A DNA stretch of 64,000 nucleotides from Gaertneriomyces semiglobifer (GCA_025558075.1 JAHLKF010000038.1:1-64000), one strand, 5' to 3'. Shown: positions 51,801 through 61,510, counted from the stretch's first letter. The notes: generated by a model not told the origin, from the letters alone. Made by a program: numbers and translations.

Positions 51801-52079
51801 TTTCCTTCATAGGATTATTCGACGCTGGGTATCTTGGTAATTGGAAAAGGTTGTGAATGCAATGTTAAATTCCTTTTCTTTTCATAAAAAGACAAGAAAA
51901 GAAGAAAGACAACGAAGCTTCACTTTAGATCAATGCAGCGGCTTTTCCGGTAGAAGAAAAGAACCACATTTGTTCGAATCCTCGGCATGGGGATATAAAG
52001 GTCCCGAAATGGGAACCGGGGAACCACAGAAAAGAGCAAAGAAAACAAAGAAGCAAAGAAGCAAAGAAAAGCCGTCAAT
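51801..52079 (+). promoter_or_regulatory. Leader of the SF3 helicase gene with TATA-like box
   Basis: GATATAAAG at 51992-52000, about 85 bp upstream of ATG 52080, followed by an A/G-rich leader. No separate gene is supported here. Confidence 0.4.
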
Positions 52080-54536
52080 ATGGACACCCGTCAGAAGGTA
52101 CTTTGGACCAAGGAGCAATCAAGAAAGTTGATATGCCCTGTATGCTTCTTCCAAGCAAGTCAGGACGGACCTATACAGACTAGGATTCCGGAGATCAAAA
52201 CCCATTTTCAACAACATGAGGATGACTATGAGATTATTCTTGAGAGAACGCCTCCCAAAGCCGTTGAAGACCAATCCCAAGTCGACGATGAAACCATTGA
52301 GGGGTCAACCGAAGCCACGGTTCCTGTATCCGCTGAGCTTACACCAGAACCTATTGTGACACCTGACAATACTTCCGACGTCGTAGTTCCTGTATCGGAT
52401 GAAGACACATCTGACCCAGTTCTCGTATCGGCTGAAGTCGCATCCGACCCAGTTCCCGTATCGACTGAAGTCACATCTGAGCCCATCGAGACAACCGACA
52501 CGACTTCCGAAGCCATTGTTGCGGTAGCTGCTGAAGCCAGTCTTGAAGCCACTGGAGAAACAATCGCCAAAGAAAGTCCCAAGAAGTCCAAGAAGACCAA
52601 GAAGCTACAAAAGTTACAGAAGTTTCAAAAGTCTAAGAAGTCCCGGAAGCGCCATCGTGAAACGACTGAGGATGACAATGTATCTTCCAAAAAGGTCAAA
52701 CTGGAACACAACCACGATCCCAAATTAAAAAAACTTGCGGAAGAATTCATGACTGGGGAACCAGAAATAAATGAACCTCCGAGAATGCTTCGCATTTTGC
52801 ATCGTGGGAAAGTCGTCATTCGGAACGACAAGACAACATGGAAGTTTTCAGATCATGTTTGGAGACCATCGAGTCAGGAGAACCTCGAATGGATAGCTAG
52901 CGATTCACTCACGACCTCGTTGAAAGAGATGGGCTTTACATTAAAAAAGAAAGTAAGCACATTTCTGCTCAAGAACAATGCCAAGGTTGTTCGCTTGTGG
53001 AAGGGAATACTAGGAGATGATGAACCTATTGAGGACAACTTCGACCGGCAATGGAATCTATTGTGCTTCAAGAATGGAGTATTGGATTTGGATGATGTGA
53101 CAATGTCTGTGCCCAGGGGTGGTCGCCCGGAGGACTACATTACTGTCCAAATACCATACGATTATTTGCCATTGGATGAGGAGGCACCTATGTTCAAGGA
53201 GCTTTGGAAGATCTTATGTGATATGTATCCCGATGAGCTGGAGCGTGAATATTGGTTGACGTCCTTCGCCTTGGCTCTTGCCAGACACAATGTCCAGCTG
53301 GTCAAAGTGTATATTGGAGATGGAAGCGATGGGAAAAGTGTCATGCTTAGCTTGCTAAAGGAGGCTTTGGGTCCTCATATGTGTCCATTGAGTGGTTCAT
53401 GCTTGACGAAGCGCTTCACTGGCACCGGACCTCAACCGGAATTAAGCATTGCACAACAACCTCATATCCGAATAATTGGAATTGATGAAGGAGAAAACGC
53501 AGACCATATCTCTGGGGAAACCATCAAGTGCCTCACTGGTGGTACAGAAAAACATAGTCGAGGACTGTACCAAAACGGCAAACAAGACATCTACCGGGCT
53601 ACGACTTTTGCCTTTCGGAACTCCATGTTCTACATTCCCGACCATGAAAAGTCACAGATTCGACACTATATCATTGGTAAAGCACGTACTCGATTTGTCA
53701 AGTTTGGCTTTTATGAGAAAGTTGCAAAGGGGGATATCAAAACCACAATGTGCGTCAAACTCGGGGACAACACATTGATGAGTCGTAAGAAAGAGTTTGC
53801 TCCCTACATGATGATGATCCTTATCAAGTATTATCGACGCTACTTGAAAGCCGAAAGAGAATCAGCCATTGCTGTCATTGCTGCCAGAGAATTAGCCAGA
53901 AAAATATCAGAGGAGCAGCTATCAAGCGACCAAACTTTGACAGCAGAATCATCCGAAATATTGCCCCAGAACTCTACAATGGCGGCAACTGAAGTGTTGA
54001 AGGTACCACCGACAATCATTGACTCCACAAGAGAATATCTTCTCAAGTGTGATCCTCTCCATCATTTTCTCAAAGAAAGTGGATTTGTCGAAACCGAGCA
54101 CCAATTGCCTCCAAGCGAATTCGAAGAAGATGCGGACATCATTGAAGAACCTGAAGAAATAGAGGAAGAAGATACCTCATCTGATGAAGATGAAGGTGAC
54201 GATATGTCTACTGATGATGATAATGATGAAAGTGATGAAGATGGTAATGATTCGTCTGATGATGAAAGTGTTGTTGAGCAAGAATTGTACCGCGCTCATC
54301 AAGTGGATATCGACAAGCTTGTCTCGTTCTGGATGAAAAAGCAGGACAAAAAGTTTAAAAATTATGCATACAAGAAGGACCATTTGAAACGGTTGCAAAC
54401 CCTTCGTGAAGGAATCATATTCAAGACGAAAACACATGTGAAAGGGAAAAACACGAGTCCTGGATTTTGGGGTATCAGGATCACCAACGCTGGAAAAAAG
54501 TGCCTGGAGTTCATTAACAAGAAGGAATTTCGTTAA
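52080..54536 (+). CDS. D5-like SF3 helicase, 818 aa
   Basis: A stand-alone replicative helicase. The N-terminus has a possible zinc finger (CPVCFFQAS to HFQQH, residues about 19-46). Next comes a repetitive, acidic P/V/T-rich region (about 70-170) and a lysine-rich patch. The D5 N-terminal domain shows LCFKNGVLDLDD. The SF3 core has Walker A GDGSDGKSV (about 417-425), Walker B RIIGIDEGE and a further motif AFRNSMFYIPD. A long acidic stretch (about 690-735) precedes a C-terminal winged-helix-like end with PGFWGIRI. It contains no primase; priming would come from the separate AEP-SF2 protein at 57052. Confidence 0.88.
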   Translation: MDTRQKVLWTKEQSRKLICPVCFFQASQDGPIQTRIPEIKTHFQQHEDDYEIILERTPPKAVEDQSQVDDETIEGSTEATVPVSAELTPEPIVTPDNTSDVVVPVSDEDTSDPVLVSAEVASDPVPVSTEVTSEPIETTDTTSEAIVAVAAEASLEATGETIAKESPKKSKKTKKLQKLQKFQKSKKSRKRHRETTEDDNVSSKKVKLEHNHDPKLKKLAEEFMTGEPEINEPPRMLRILHRGKVVIRNDKTTWKFSDHVWRPSSQENLEWIASDSLTTSLKEMGFTLKKKVSTFLLKNNAKVVRLWKGILGDDEPIEDNFDRQWNLLCFKNGVLDLDDVTMSVPRGGRPEDYITVQIPYDYLPLDEEAPMFKELWKILCDMYPDELEREYWLTSFALALARHNVQLVKVYIGDGSDGKSVMLSLLKEALGPHMCPLSGSCLTKRFTGTGPQPELSIAQQPHIRIIGIDEGENADHISGETIKCLTGGTEKHSRGLYQNGKQDIYRATTFAFRNSMFYIPDHEKSQIRHYIIGKARTRFVKFGFYEKVAKGDIKTTMCVKLGDNTLMSRKKEFAPYMMMILIKYYRRYLKAERESAIAVIAARELARKISEEQLSSDQTLTAESSEILPQNSTMAATEVLKVPPTIIDSTREYLLKCDPLHHFLKESGFVETEHQLPPSEFEEDADIIEEPEEIEEEDTSSDEDEGDDMSTDDDNDESDEDGNDSSDDESVVEQELYRAHQVDIDKLVSFWMKKQDKKFKNYAYKKDHLKRLQTLREGIIFKTKTHVKGKNTSPGFWGIRITNAGKKCLEFINKKEFR

Positions 54537-54550
54537 GCATTAGTTATGTG

Positions 54551-55882
54551 TTATGTGATATTTGTTATTTCATTGTATTCATCAATCAAATTTTGTGCAT
54601 TTACATCTTCTTCATTGACCCATGAATCATCGTCTTGCCCATATCCAACCCAGCGGACCTTATATTGAGTCCGTCCACGATACCGTCTGCGTCCCACAAT
54701 CGCCTCGACTTCATAGTGATCTTCTTGGTCTCTGTTGAGACGAAGTGATCGCCGTGGTTCAGCAGCCTCATTCTGTTCTCTTATTAATTCATTATCCTCG
54801 AGTGGATCATCGACACTCGGTACGTCCTCTTCAACTTCTTCTTCTTCTTCTTCCTCACTTTCATCGAGAGCATCTTCCTTCAGGATAGGAGGGATCGCTA
54901 GTAGAGAACTCTTAGGGTACCTTTCTTTCAATACGTTTCCATTACCATCTTCTAAACGGTAAGATGCCAAAATGTTGGCATAAGTAGAATTGACCCTTTC
55001 TACTACGATGAAAATATCTGTGGACCAATAACCCCCACGCCCGTACTTCTTCACCGAACTCTTCAAGTCCCGTTTAATACGCACCCTTTGACCAATATGC
55101 AACGGTTTTGTTCTTGAGTTCACATGGTATCGCTTAGCTATATTTTTTGTTATCTTTTCTTGTGCCTCAGCGACCATTTCAGGATCTGCCGCTTCAAGGT
55201 CATTAGGACTGTGTCCAGTCGCAAAAGAACGCATGTTATTCACATTGTTTATTACGGTCGGAAGTCGGGATACCCATTTCCTGTCATCGTTGGCATTCAT
55301 GAGTGCGTATAATTGTTTTTTGATATCTCCATTTCTTCGTTCCACAAAGGCATTCGCTTCAGGTCTTCCCGGTTGCGAATATATATGCTTGATGCCGTGA
55401 CTCTGTAGCATTGCTCGAAAGATACTCTGAAAGTGACTACCTTGGTCTGTTTGTACAATTCTAATCTCCTTACCTTCACGTTGACACTGTTTTACCATAT
55501 CTTCAACTGCATTGGTCATGTCCACTTCCCTTTCGTTCCTCAAGGGTCTTGAAAACGATTTTTTGGTGAAGCCGTCTATCATATAGACGAAAGCGACATA
55601 GCCAGTGTCCGTATAGGTTCGCATCGACACCATATCTATCTGAAGGTAACCTGGTTTCTGTATATTCAAAGGCGCAATGACAGTGGCTGTATTTGGTTTT
55701 CTATGAAGTTGCCATTCGTCCTTCGAATACAGGAAGTCGTAGAGAAGAGCCCTTTGGCTACCTTTGAAGTCAGGATACTTGCGTTTTACTGCGAGCCAAA
55801 GGTTGTCTCTACCTACCTTCATCGTAGAATAGACATTCTCAACTTGACTCCGTTCGCGATCTGTGAGTGCGCGGAAACTCAT
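54551..55882 (-). CDS. Retroviral-type DDE integrase with chromodomain, 443 aa (element B)
   Basis: I start at 55882 to match the A start (MSFRALTDRE); an in-frame extension to 55975 begins with a non-ATG codon. The triad QIDMV, QTDQG and FVERR is intact, with the same spacing as in A. The chromodomain at the end reads YEVEAIVGRRRYRGRTQYKV. Roughly 85% identical to the A integrase, much less than the structural module, so it has followed a separate path. The clean TSD and TIR of this element suggest that this enzyme, or one like it, inserted it. Confidence 0.93.
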   Translation of the reverse strand: MSFRALTDRERSQVENVYSTMKVGRDNLWLAVKRKYPDFKGSQRALLYDFLYSKDEWQLHRKPNTATVIAPLNIQKPGYLQIDMVSMRTYTDTGYVAFVYMIDGFTKKSFSRPLRNEREVDMTNAVEDMVKQCQREGKEIRIVQTDQGSHFQSIFRAMLQSHGIKHIYSQPGRPEANAFVERRNGDIKKQLYALMNANDDRKWVSRLPTVINNVNNMRSFATGHSPNDLEAADPEMVAEAQEKITKNIAKRYHVNSRTKPLHIGQRVRIKRDLKSSVKKYGRGGYWSTDIFIVVERVNSTYANILASYRLEDGNGNVLKERYPKSSLLAIPPILKEDALDESEEEEEEEVEEDVPSVDDPLEDNELIREQNEAAEPRRSLRLNRDQEDHYEVEAIVGRRRYRGRTQYKVRWVGYGQDDDSWVNEEDVNAQNLIDEYNEITNIT

Positions 55883-55990
55883 CTTTATTGATAAGTGAGT
55901 GATTATATTATGGATCGACTTCTTGCTTTGTGCGATGAAAGAACTAACTATCGATAGAGGAAAAGGAACGATCAAACATGCACCTAACGC

Positions 55991-56000
55991 AATATATAAA
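55991..56000 (+). promoter_or_regulatory. TATA-like box upstream of the SprT gene
   Basis: AATATATAAA about 60 bp upstream of the ATG at 56052. Confidence 0.4.
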
Positions 56001-56051
56001 GGTCCTGTACGAGGTCACTTCTCCAATTATGTCTATATTCGAAAGTTCAAG

Positions 56052-56603
56052 ATGAAGAACGCCAAGACACCCGTAAAAAGGCAGACAAAACGCAAAACCG
56101 CCAAAAAACGCGCTACAAAAACCGTAAAGGTAACCAAGAAAACACGGGTAGTCATCAAGCCAGTCACCAAAATGGAAAAGGCTGCCACGAAGCTTGCTCA
56201 CACTCTTTTTACTAAACACAAAATTGTTGGGTGGACTTTTGGTTTCGACCGAGCTGTAAGGCGCTATGGCGTAACGAAATTCGGATCAAAAGTTATATCA
56301 TTGTCTAGAGAATGGGTCAATTCACCAACTGGAACATTGGACAATATTCGTAACACTATTCTTCATGAAATTGCTCATGTTCTTACACCAAAACACCACC
56401 ATGATGCTGTGTGGAAAGCCAAGGCAATCGAGATTGGCTGTACCGGAGAGAGGTGTGGATCCTATGGTAGCTTCGTCGAGAAAAAGTGGAAAATAATTTG
56501 TAAATGTGGAAGAGCCAATTTAGAACGTCACAGGAAACCTGCATGTCTCGAGAACAAAGTGTGTGATCATTGCAAAACTCCTCTCAAAATAGTTAAGAAA
56601 TGA
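56052..56603 (+). CDS. SprT-like zinc metalloprotease, 183 aa
   Basis: I choose the ATG at 56052; the longer ORF begins with a non-ATG codon in the promoter. Residues 1-40 are basic (KRQTKRKTAKKRATKTVK). The active site HEIAH is followed by a further histidine cluster (PKHHHDAVWKAKA), the SprT/Spartan arrangement. A C-terminal four-cysteine zinc ribbon (CKCGRANL ... CDHC) completes the domain. Cellular Spartan digests proteins crosslinked to DNA; here it may remove such adducts or a terminal protein from viral DNA. It is specific to element B. Confidence 0.85.
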   Translation: MKNAKTPVKRQTKRKTAKKRATKTVKVTKKTRVVIKPVTKMEKAATKLAHTLFTKHKIVGWTFGFDRAVRRYGVTKFGSKVISLSREWVNSPTGTLDNIRNTILHEIAHVLTPKHHHDAVWKAKAIEIGCTGERCGSYGSFVEKKWKIICKCGRANLERHRKPACLENKVCDHCKTPLKIVKK

Positions 56604-56639
56604 TATAGGAGGAATACAGTTGTGTTGTAATACAAATGT

Positions 56640-56880
56640 CATCAATAAAAGCTGAAGAACATATTGCTGGAACGCGTCGACCCCTACACTCTCTGTGCGG
56701 ATCCATCCATTTGTGGGATAGAACGTTTCCAAAAAGTGGAGAAACATATCAGTTTCCGCTCGGATATCTATCAAAGTAATCCCGTCAGGCTTTTTGATCT
56801 CCTAATTTGAAGATTGGAAACTGTTGATACGTATATACTACCTACACTTTTCCAAATCTTCAAATTAGGAGATCAAGAAC
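56640..56880. repeat. Internal degenerate copy of the TIR stem-loop (copy 3)
   Basis: The stem-loop CTCCTAATTTGAAGATTGG...CCAAATCTTCAAATTAGGAG lies at 56799-56871. The preceding 80 bp (ATATCAGTTTCCGCTCGGAT...) match the inner TIR flank at 61376-61400, so a TIR-like block lies inside the element, upstream of the primase gene. It begins with GGAACGCGTCGACCCCTACAC, also seen at 7202 in A. The rest of 56881-57051 shows no gene. Confidence 0.7.
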
Positions 56881-57051
56881 TACTGCGTCAACGATCATGT
56901 AATATATGTATACATGATGTAGTCATCAATAAAGCTTTCAAACAGTACATAAACCCTACACACTGCGTTCGGTTATCAATAGGATTTTTAGTTGCCATTA
57001 AGTAAAACGAAAAATCACAACCCCCCAGTTCTAATTTTATCGATTACTAGA

Positions 57052-60000
57052 ATGGCAATTACTTCTATCAAGAACAAGTACCGTCCCATTGAGAAGCACG
57101 GTATCACTTTCTTCACCAATCGCAGCAAGGGCAATGGGATCCTCAAGAATCTCCTTGGGAAATGCCCCACGGACAAGGTGGTCGTTGCATCTTCAATCAA
57201 GTACGAACGTAAAACCGGTGATCAACAAGGTACCAAAGCGTACAGCGCTTATACCGCCGTGACGCCCAAGCAGTTGTCGGCTCTGTTGAAGCAGGATGTC
57301 AACTTATTCGAGATCATGCATGAAGACCGTCCTCAAAAGGTTGCTTTTGATATCGACTTTAAACCCCAACCCGACCAAACGCCCATCAAGACGGATGTAC
57401 TCCAAGAAATCACTACCTTGCTTCACAAGTACTTTCCGGGTTGCCGTTTGAATATATCAGGATCTATCACCGACTCAAAGCATTCCTATCATATAATCTT
57501 GGAAAATTATTTTGCGAAACGCAATGAGGATCTACTCGCGGTCAAACAGTTTTGCTGCGTCCCAGAACACAGGGCTCTGGGCTTTGATCCTGCCGTGTAC
57601 AATAACAACGGACAGTTTAAAGCGATCAATCAAAGCAAAGGAGATGGACGGATTCAGACTTATATATCGGGTTCGAAAAAAGTTTTGGACCACACCGTCA
57701 TGCACAAGATCCCAAAAGATGCCATCGACGTTTCGACCTTGGATCTACCTGCTCCTGCCAAGAAGCGCAAGTACACCAGGAAAGACCCGGCGAACGCGTC
57801 CAATTCAAAACCGAAGAAGAAAGTGGACGATTACATTATCGAGCTCCCGCGTATGGAATTAGAGTGTCCAGACGGATTCTCTTACCATGAGGCAACACCG
57901 GACGCACAACTGGCTGCCATGCCCAATGCTCCTCGGTACGACAAGTTTCAGTTGTACCATACGTACAATCGCCGAGTGCTCGCCTGGTGTAAGCATGTCG
58001 GTCTCACCTTTGAAGAGTTCTGGGAGTGGTGCAAGCAAAAGGACGATAGCCCTGATCGAAAATCCAGGTACAGCCGCATATGGAAGGATGCAGATGTCAA
58101 CAAGTACCCACCCAAGGATAACTTTATGAAGGCATCGTTGGCAGTGGTGTACAAGAACATTCAAAAGCATCATCCGGTCAAGCAGATGCTCCAATCATTG
58201 AACAAGACATTTGACCTCGACATCAATCGTCGCTTCCTCAGTGTGGACGATCTGATTTCCAACCAAGATAAACGATGCATTCTCCTTCAACTCCCGACCG
58301 GTAGTGGAAAGTCACAGGCTGTTCTCGAGTTGCTGAAGTGGTACAGCGAAAAGAATCCGAATCAACGCATTCTTTGGCTGACGTGTCGTATCACATTGAC
58401 CAACGACCAGAGGACACGCCTCAGAGACACCACTGGACTTCCTTGGATATTTTACTTGGATGCACATGGATCCGCCAAGAAGGAATTGATGAAGAAATCG
58501 AATCCTCAGTACTTTGTGTGCTCCGTCCAGTCTGCATACATGATAAACAAGCCTTATGATCTTGTCATCATGGATGAATCTGAAACACTATTGAGGAGTT
58601 TTGAAGGTGAAGCAAAATGTCACAAAGGTGGTTCAAACGACCGACGTCTCCTTCACTGGAAAATCTTACAGACGACCATCACAAACGCCAAACAGACCAT
58701 CTGGATGGACGCTTTGTTGACCAATGCCAGTATCCATCTTGCTCAAGATCTCTGCGGCGGGGAGGTTTTCAAAATAGGTTCTCAACCACACCATGTCCCT
58801 CAACGTAACGCGATACGGGTCAAGTCAGAGCCAGATTTCTTCAACAAAATCCAAGTAGCTCTGCAGAATGGTGAAAAGCTACTTATTTGTACGGGGAACA
58901 AGGGATCCACCACTCCTGACAGCGAATGCTTCCTGTCTGTTGAAGGGATCTACTCGACAATCATGCGTATGTTCCCTGATTGGGAGTATGGGAAACAGGT
59001 CTTGAGATACCATGCGGATCGCAAAGATGAAAAAGAAGGATTGCGAGAAGTCTTGTCTGCTTGGGGACATCCTGATATACGTGTCGTGATTGGGAATTCT
59101 TCACTCGCTGTGGGTGTCAACTATGACCCAACACCAGAACAACAGAAATACTACAGGCTTTTTGACAAGGTATTTGTCGTACTTCAGCCGCCGGCTCTAT
59201 CGCCTCGGGACGCTACTCAAGTTGTGGGACGTGTGAGGAAAACCACAACCAACGAGATCTACTATCTTGCCGCTCGCGGTGCCACAGGAGCCGACTTCTA
59301 TCACAATGATGGGCTTGCTGATTCACTCTCTCAGCTGTCCCCTGCATATGCCCGTCTGAGGAAGAACATGAGGACAGAAACGTTGGTGTCTTCATGCAAA
59401 GGATACATGACCATTGTCCGTGAGATGTTCCTCATGAACAACATTGTCATGGCAAAGGATGACATTGAAGCTATCGTTGAAGAGGACGAAGAAGAAAAGG
59501 CAAACGAGTTCTGCAATACCGACTTGAGTATGTACCGCTGGAAAAACATTCGAGACATCACCGAAGATGAAAAGAAAAAGATTCTACAACTCATGTTCTA
59601 CCAGGATGCAACTATCACACAAATACTCGAACTATACAAGTACAATTTCCGGGAACGGTTTATATCCATTGAGGAGGGCTTGTACGAGCTGTACTGGGAC
59701 AGGTTCAAACCATGTGCAGATCAACTGCATATGATGGGCATCACCAGACGCAAAGACAAAGATCTTCCTGAAGAACATCAATACAAGATGAAACTTGCAG
59801 CTCGACACCTGTGCAAGTTGTTCCAAGAGAATAATGTGGATATTATGGATCCGGACAAGTTCAAGATTACCAAGGACTTTCAATGGAGTGTTCCTTTGCA
59901 TGAGATCAAACGCATCTTTGACTTTTTATCGCGTCCGCCGACAACTCTTAGGATGGATCTGTTCGCCAAAGTCTTGAATACAGCGTTCGGGACCGAGTTG

Positions 60001-60105
60001 GTGTACAAAGACTATCCCAACGAAAAGAATCGAAAGTACTACGAATGGAAAACCAAATACTTTCCTTGTGATCCTTGCCATATTCGATCTTTGCAAGAAC
60101 TTTAG
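57052..60105 (+). CDS. AEP primase fused to UL9-type SF2 helicase, 1017 aa
   Basis: I start at ATG 57052; the 20 codons upstream begin with TTG. Residues about 60-230 form an archaeo-eukaryotic primase with KVAFDIDF (D100, D102), SKHSYHIIL and FKAINQSKGDGR. From about 400 on is a superfamily 2 helicase like the herpesvirus origin-binding protein: Walker A LPTGSGKSQ (415-421), DEAD-box variant MDES (about 507), a VVIGNSSLAVGVNYD segment and motif VI QVVGRVRK (about 722). The C-terminus is helical. UL9 relatives open an origin by binding iterons, which fits the array at 51323-51800. This protein and the SF3 helicase together would replace A's AEP-SF3 fusion. Confidence 0.9.
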   Translation: MAITSIKNKYRPIEKHGITFFTNRSKGNGILKNLLGKCPTDKVVVASSIKYERKTGDQQGTKAYSAYTAVTPKQLSALLKQDVNLFEIMHEDRPQKVAFDIDFKPQPDQTPIKTDVLQEITTLLHKYFPGCRLNISGSITDSKHSYHIILENYFAKRNEDLLAVKQFCCVPEHRALGFDPAVYNNNGQFKAINQSKGDGRIQTYISGSKKVLDHTVMHKIPKDAIDVSTLDLPAPAKKRKYTRKDPANASNSKPKKKVDDYIIELPRMELECPDGFSYHEATPDAQLAAMPNAPRYDKFQLYHTYNRRVLAWCKHVGLTFEEFWEWCKQKDDSPDRKSRYSRIWKDADVNKYPPKDNFMKASLAVVYKNIQKHHPVKQMLQSLNKTFDLDINRRFLSVDDLISNQDKRCILLQLPTGSGKSQAVLELLKWYSEKNPNQRILWLTCRITLTNDQRTRLRDTTGLPWIFYLDAHGSAKKELMKKSNPQYFVCSVQSAYMINKPYDLVIMDESETLLRSFEGEAKCHKGGSNDRRLLHWKILQTTITNAKQTIWMDALLTNASIHLAQDLCGGEVFKIGSQPHHVPQRNAIRVKSEPDFFNKIQVALQNGEKLLICTGNKGSTTPDSECFLSVEGIYSTIMRMFPDWEYGKQVLRYHADRKDEKEGLREVLSAWGHPDIRVVIGNSSLAVGVNYDPTPEQQKYYRLFDKVFVVLQPPALSPRDATQVVGRVRKTTTNEIYYLAARGATGADFYHNDGLADSLSQLSPAYARLRKNMRTETLVSSCKGYMTIVREMFLMNNIVMAKDDIEAIVEEDEEEKANEFCNTDLSMYRWKNIRDITEDEKKKILQLMFYQDATITQILELYKYNFRERFISIEEGLYELYWDRFKPCADQLHMMGITRRKDKDLPEEHQYKMKLAARHLCKLFQENNVDIMDPDKFKITKDFQWSVPLHEIKRIFDFLSRPPTTLRMDLFAKVLNTAFGTELVYKDYPNEKNRKYYEWKTKYFPCDPCHIRSLQEL

Positions 60106-60174
60106 CACTTTTATCCATTGTTCGATCGATAGGAAAAGGTTATTCGATTAAAGGTAAACCTCATATTTTTTTCA

Positions 60175-60192
60175 AAGCTTGTATATAAAAGC
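60175..60192 (+). promoter_or_regulatory. Candidate promoter: AAGCTT then TATATAAAAG
   Basis: AAGCTTGTATATAAAAGC about 60-75 bp upstream of ATG 60250. It combines the two motifs that recur upstream of viral genes in the window. Confidence 0.5.
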
Positions 60193-60249
60193 AAATATAC
60201 TTTCACCTTCAGATTGTTGTCCACCTCCATCCGTATCTCATTCTCCAAA

Positions 60250-61266
60250 ATGGACCGCGAAAGTATCAAAGGTATTCTCGAAGCCAATTTGAACGCGACT
60301 AGCGTCGAGATCAAGAAGCGCGCCAAGTACCTTTTAGCTATCCTCAATGAGGGTCTGCTTGACGATCTTTACAATGTGGAGGTGCAGGACTTGGCTAAAC
60401 GGTTGTTTGATCGGACGCAAGATCCTCGCAAGAGTAGAACTTCAAGTATGGAAAATGTTGTCAAGTCTCATCTAGGTTATGTTCGTACATTACTTTCCAC
60501 TGATATTCCTGGATTCAAAGACGACGAGGTACGTCAACAGTATGTTATGAAGATCAGGTCATACCAGGATAGTTTCGCACCAAAGCATCGCAAGGAGGGA
60601 AAGTTATCGAACAAGGAGAAGGAGGCGTTGGACAATGCGGCAGTGGATATTGAGACATTTGAGAAACTGTTTGAAACAGTCAAGACACTTACTGAAGACA
60701 TGCTCCAGATGCTGCAGAACAATGTTTCCTTGGACGAAGAACAGTTGTTGAACCTGCAATTGGTTATCATATTGAATCTGCTGTTGAACGAACCAAATGT
60801 TCGTTTGAGTCCATATGCAAAGTTGAAATTTGATGGGAACTGTCTGGATGACAACATTATTGTTTTTGAAGGACATGAGATGGGTAAGATTGTACTGATC
60901 TTCAACACTGTCAAAACGGTGGGTGTCCCAATCATCCTTTCAGTGTCGAATGAACCGTTGAAAAAGATGATGCACGCGTACTTTGATCGCTACCGGAAAG
61001 ACCACAAGGACCATGGATACTTGTTCCAGAAGAAGACCAAGCGTCCTTTTTCAGCTGATGAACTTCAAAAGGGAATCAATCAGTTGCTTCGTAAGCACTT
61101 TGCAGATGGATTGACTTCAAGATTGATCCGTGTTATCGAAACCATCACTTCATATGAGGCGGACAAGAAGTTCAGTTATCGCGAGTTGGATATGATGTCC
61201 TTTGCACGCAATCACTCTATCAAAGAGGGACACTTGTATAATCGTACCGAGCGTAGCAATGTCTAG
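60250..61266 (+). CDS. Possible tyrosine recombinase, 338 aa
   Basis: I start at ATG 60250. Residues 1-150 are helical, like a core-binding domain. The second half has features in the order of a tyrosine recombinase: a hydrophobic helix LQLVIILNLLLN followed by NVRLSPY (R185), a strand with VFEGHEMGK then FNTVKTVG (K222), TSRLIRVIETITS (R291 or R294) and FARNHSIKEGHLYNR (H322, Y330). The same positions can be laid over the A protein at 11714-12922, which lies in an equivalent place beside the primase gene. Sequence similarity between the two is low, so this is a structural guess. Confidence 0.5.
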   Translation: MDRESIKGILEANLNATSVEIKKRAKYLLAILNEGLLDDLYNVEVQDLAKRLFDRTQDPRKSRTSSMENVVKSHLGYVRTLLSTDIPGFKDDEVRQQYVMKIRSYQDSFAPKHRKEGKLSNKEKEALDNAAVDIETFEKLFETVKTLTEDMLQMLQNNVSLDEEQLLNLQLVIILNLLLNEPNVRLSPYAKLKFDGNCLDDNIIVFEGHEMGKIVLIFNTVKTVGVPIILSVSNEPLKKMMHAYFDRYRKDHKDHGYLFQKKTKRPFSADELQKGINQLLRKHFADGLTSRLIRVIETITSYEADKKFSYRELDMMSFARNHSIKEGHLYNRTERSNV

Positions 61267-61438
61267 TTTCAGTCCTAAGTTTGTTTTTTCATTAAGTAAT
61301 ATGAGCTTTTGTTTTACATGATCTGCTGTTCATTGGCACCCACCCAAGAACGTTTCAAAAAAAAGAAGAAGAAGTATCAGTTTCCGCTCGGATATCTAAC
61401 CAAGTTTCCTTTGAAAGTATTCCGTCAAGCTTTGCGTT

Positions 61439-61510
61439 CTCCTATTTTGAAGATTGGAAACTGTTGAAACATATATACTATCTGCAAGTTTCCAATCTTC
61501 AAAATAGGAG
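61439..61510. repeat. Stem-loop repeat, copy 4
   Basis: Mirror of copy 2, inner part of the right TIR. Confidence 0.8.
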
